From contig CM055096.1 of NCBI GenBank assembly GCA_029204225.1, positions 31,742,305-31,806,304 on the forward strand: a stretch of DNA of 64,000 nucleotides, read 5' to 3'. Positions 63,949 to 64,000 of this stretch are shown piece after piece. The notes under the pieces are model-generated. The model had not been told where the DNA came from, ran no database searches, and saw nothing but the letters and a program-made list of their open reading frames with translations. This stretch comes from Diphasiastrum complanatum (lineage: Eukaryota; Streptophyta; Lycopodiopsida; Lycopodiales; Lycopodiaceae). The translations under genes were made by a program, and so were the position numbers. The first letter of the stretch is position 1. Every line of letters starts with the position of its first letter.

Positions 63949-64000
63949 TTTGGAGTGATTCTTGATGTCTTTGACAAGACATTTGTCGCTGTCAAACTCA

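Larger units (their letters stand above)
60972..64000 (-). mobile_element. Ty1/copia retrotransposon (copia 7), runs off right edge
   Basis: Minus-strand element with 3' LTR 60972-61235, polypurine-tract complement CTCTCCCTCAATG at 61236, then RNase H, RT, linker, integrase and the start of pre-integrase up to the edge. It inserted into copia 6. Left flank is CAGTT (60967-60971); its duplicate and the 5' LTR lie outside. Frames are broken in several places. Confidence 0.88.

Overview
This is land-plant nuclear DNA. The evidence is Ty1/copia, Ty3/gypsy, LINE and hAT elements of plant type, initiator-Met tRNA primer sites, GT-AG introns, and one gene whose exons match plant GET4. Introns of 15-17 kb packed with nested transposons and long (CT)n tracts suggest a large genome (fern, lycophyte or gymnosperm are guesses). 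The window is mostly repeats, and almost all open frames are transposon remnants.

Host genes. A GET4/TRC35-like gene runs on the + strand from before position 12864 to 54070. Eight short exons of 15-148 bp can be traced (12864-13011, 16669-16759, 34030-34113, 36356-36402, 36946-37068, 52641-52725, 52826-52906, 54056-54070). All have GT-AG borders and compatible phases. The N-terminal third must lie left of the window or be lost. A second probable host gene of two exons and 104 codons lies on the - strand (55240-54063). It converges on GET4, its product is unknown, and its stop overlaps the GET4 stop region by 8 nt.

Layout. 1-4033: three LINE pieces (-), with 57-bp tandem repeats and a (GA)n tract. 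4034-11880: an old copia copy (+) split by a full-length copia (-, 5021-10512, target duplication AAACA). 12864-16759: GET4 exons 1 and 2 with a small TRIM element (13213-13894, duplication AAACT). 16862-18475: LINE 3' pieces (-). 18476-25920: a Ty3/gypsy gag-pro remnant (-) whose 5' LTR is split by a second full-length copia (20501-25630, duplication ATACC). 25921-27938: a decayed hAT transposase (-). 27946-30445: a 5'-truncated LINE (+) inside a (CT)n tract. 30480-33000: copia fragments. 34030-37068: GET4 exons 3-5. 37731-38127: a LINE fragment. 41080-48996: a copia remnant, a gypsy integrase tail and a full-length copia (+, 43121-48996, duplication CACAT) with unusual AG...GT LTR ends. 49002-52500: noncoding, with a palindrome and heat-shock-element-like motifs. 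52641-54070: GET4 exons 6-8. 57180-59330: a heavily decayed Ty3/gypsy pol (+). 60000-60310: a hairpin repeat array. 60540-64000: two copia copies (-), the second running off the right edge.

How it fits together: the transposons do not cooperate with the gene. Nearly all the insertions lie in GET4 introns or between genes, mostly antisense to GET4, and the exons appear intact. The most notable signals are the GET4 gene hidden in transposons, the convergent small gene, and a LINE family with a covarying 3' hairpin and constant association with (CT)n tracts.
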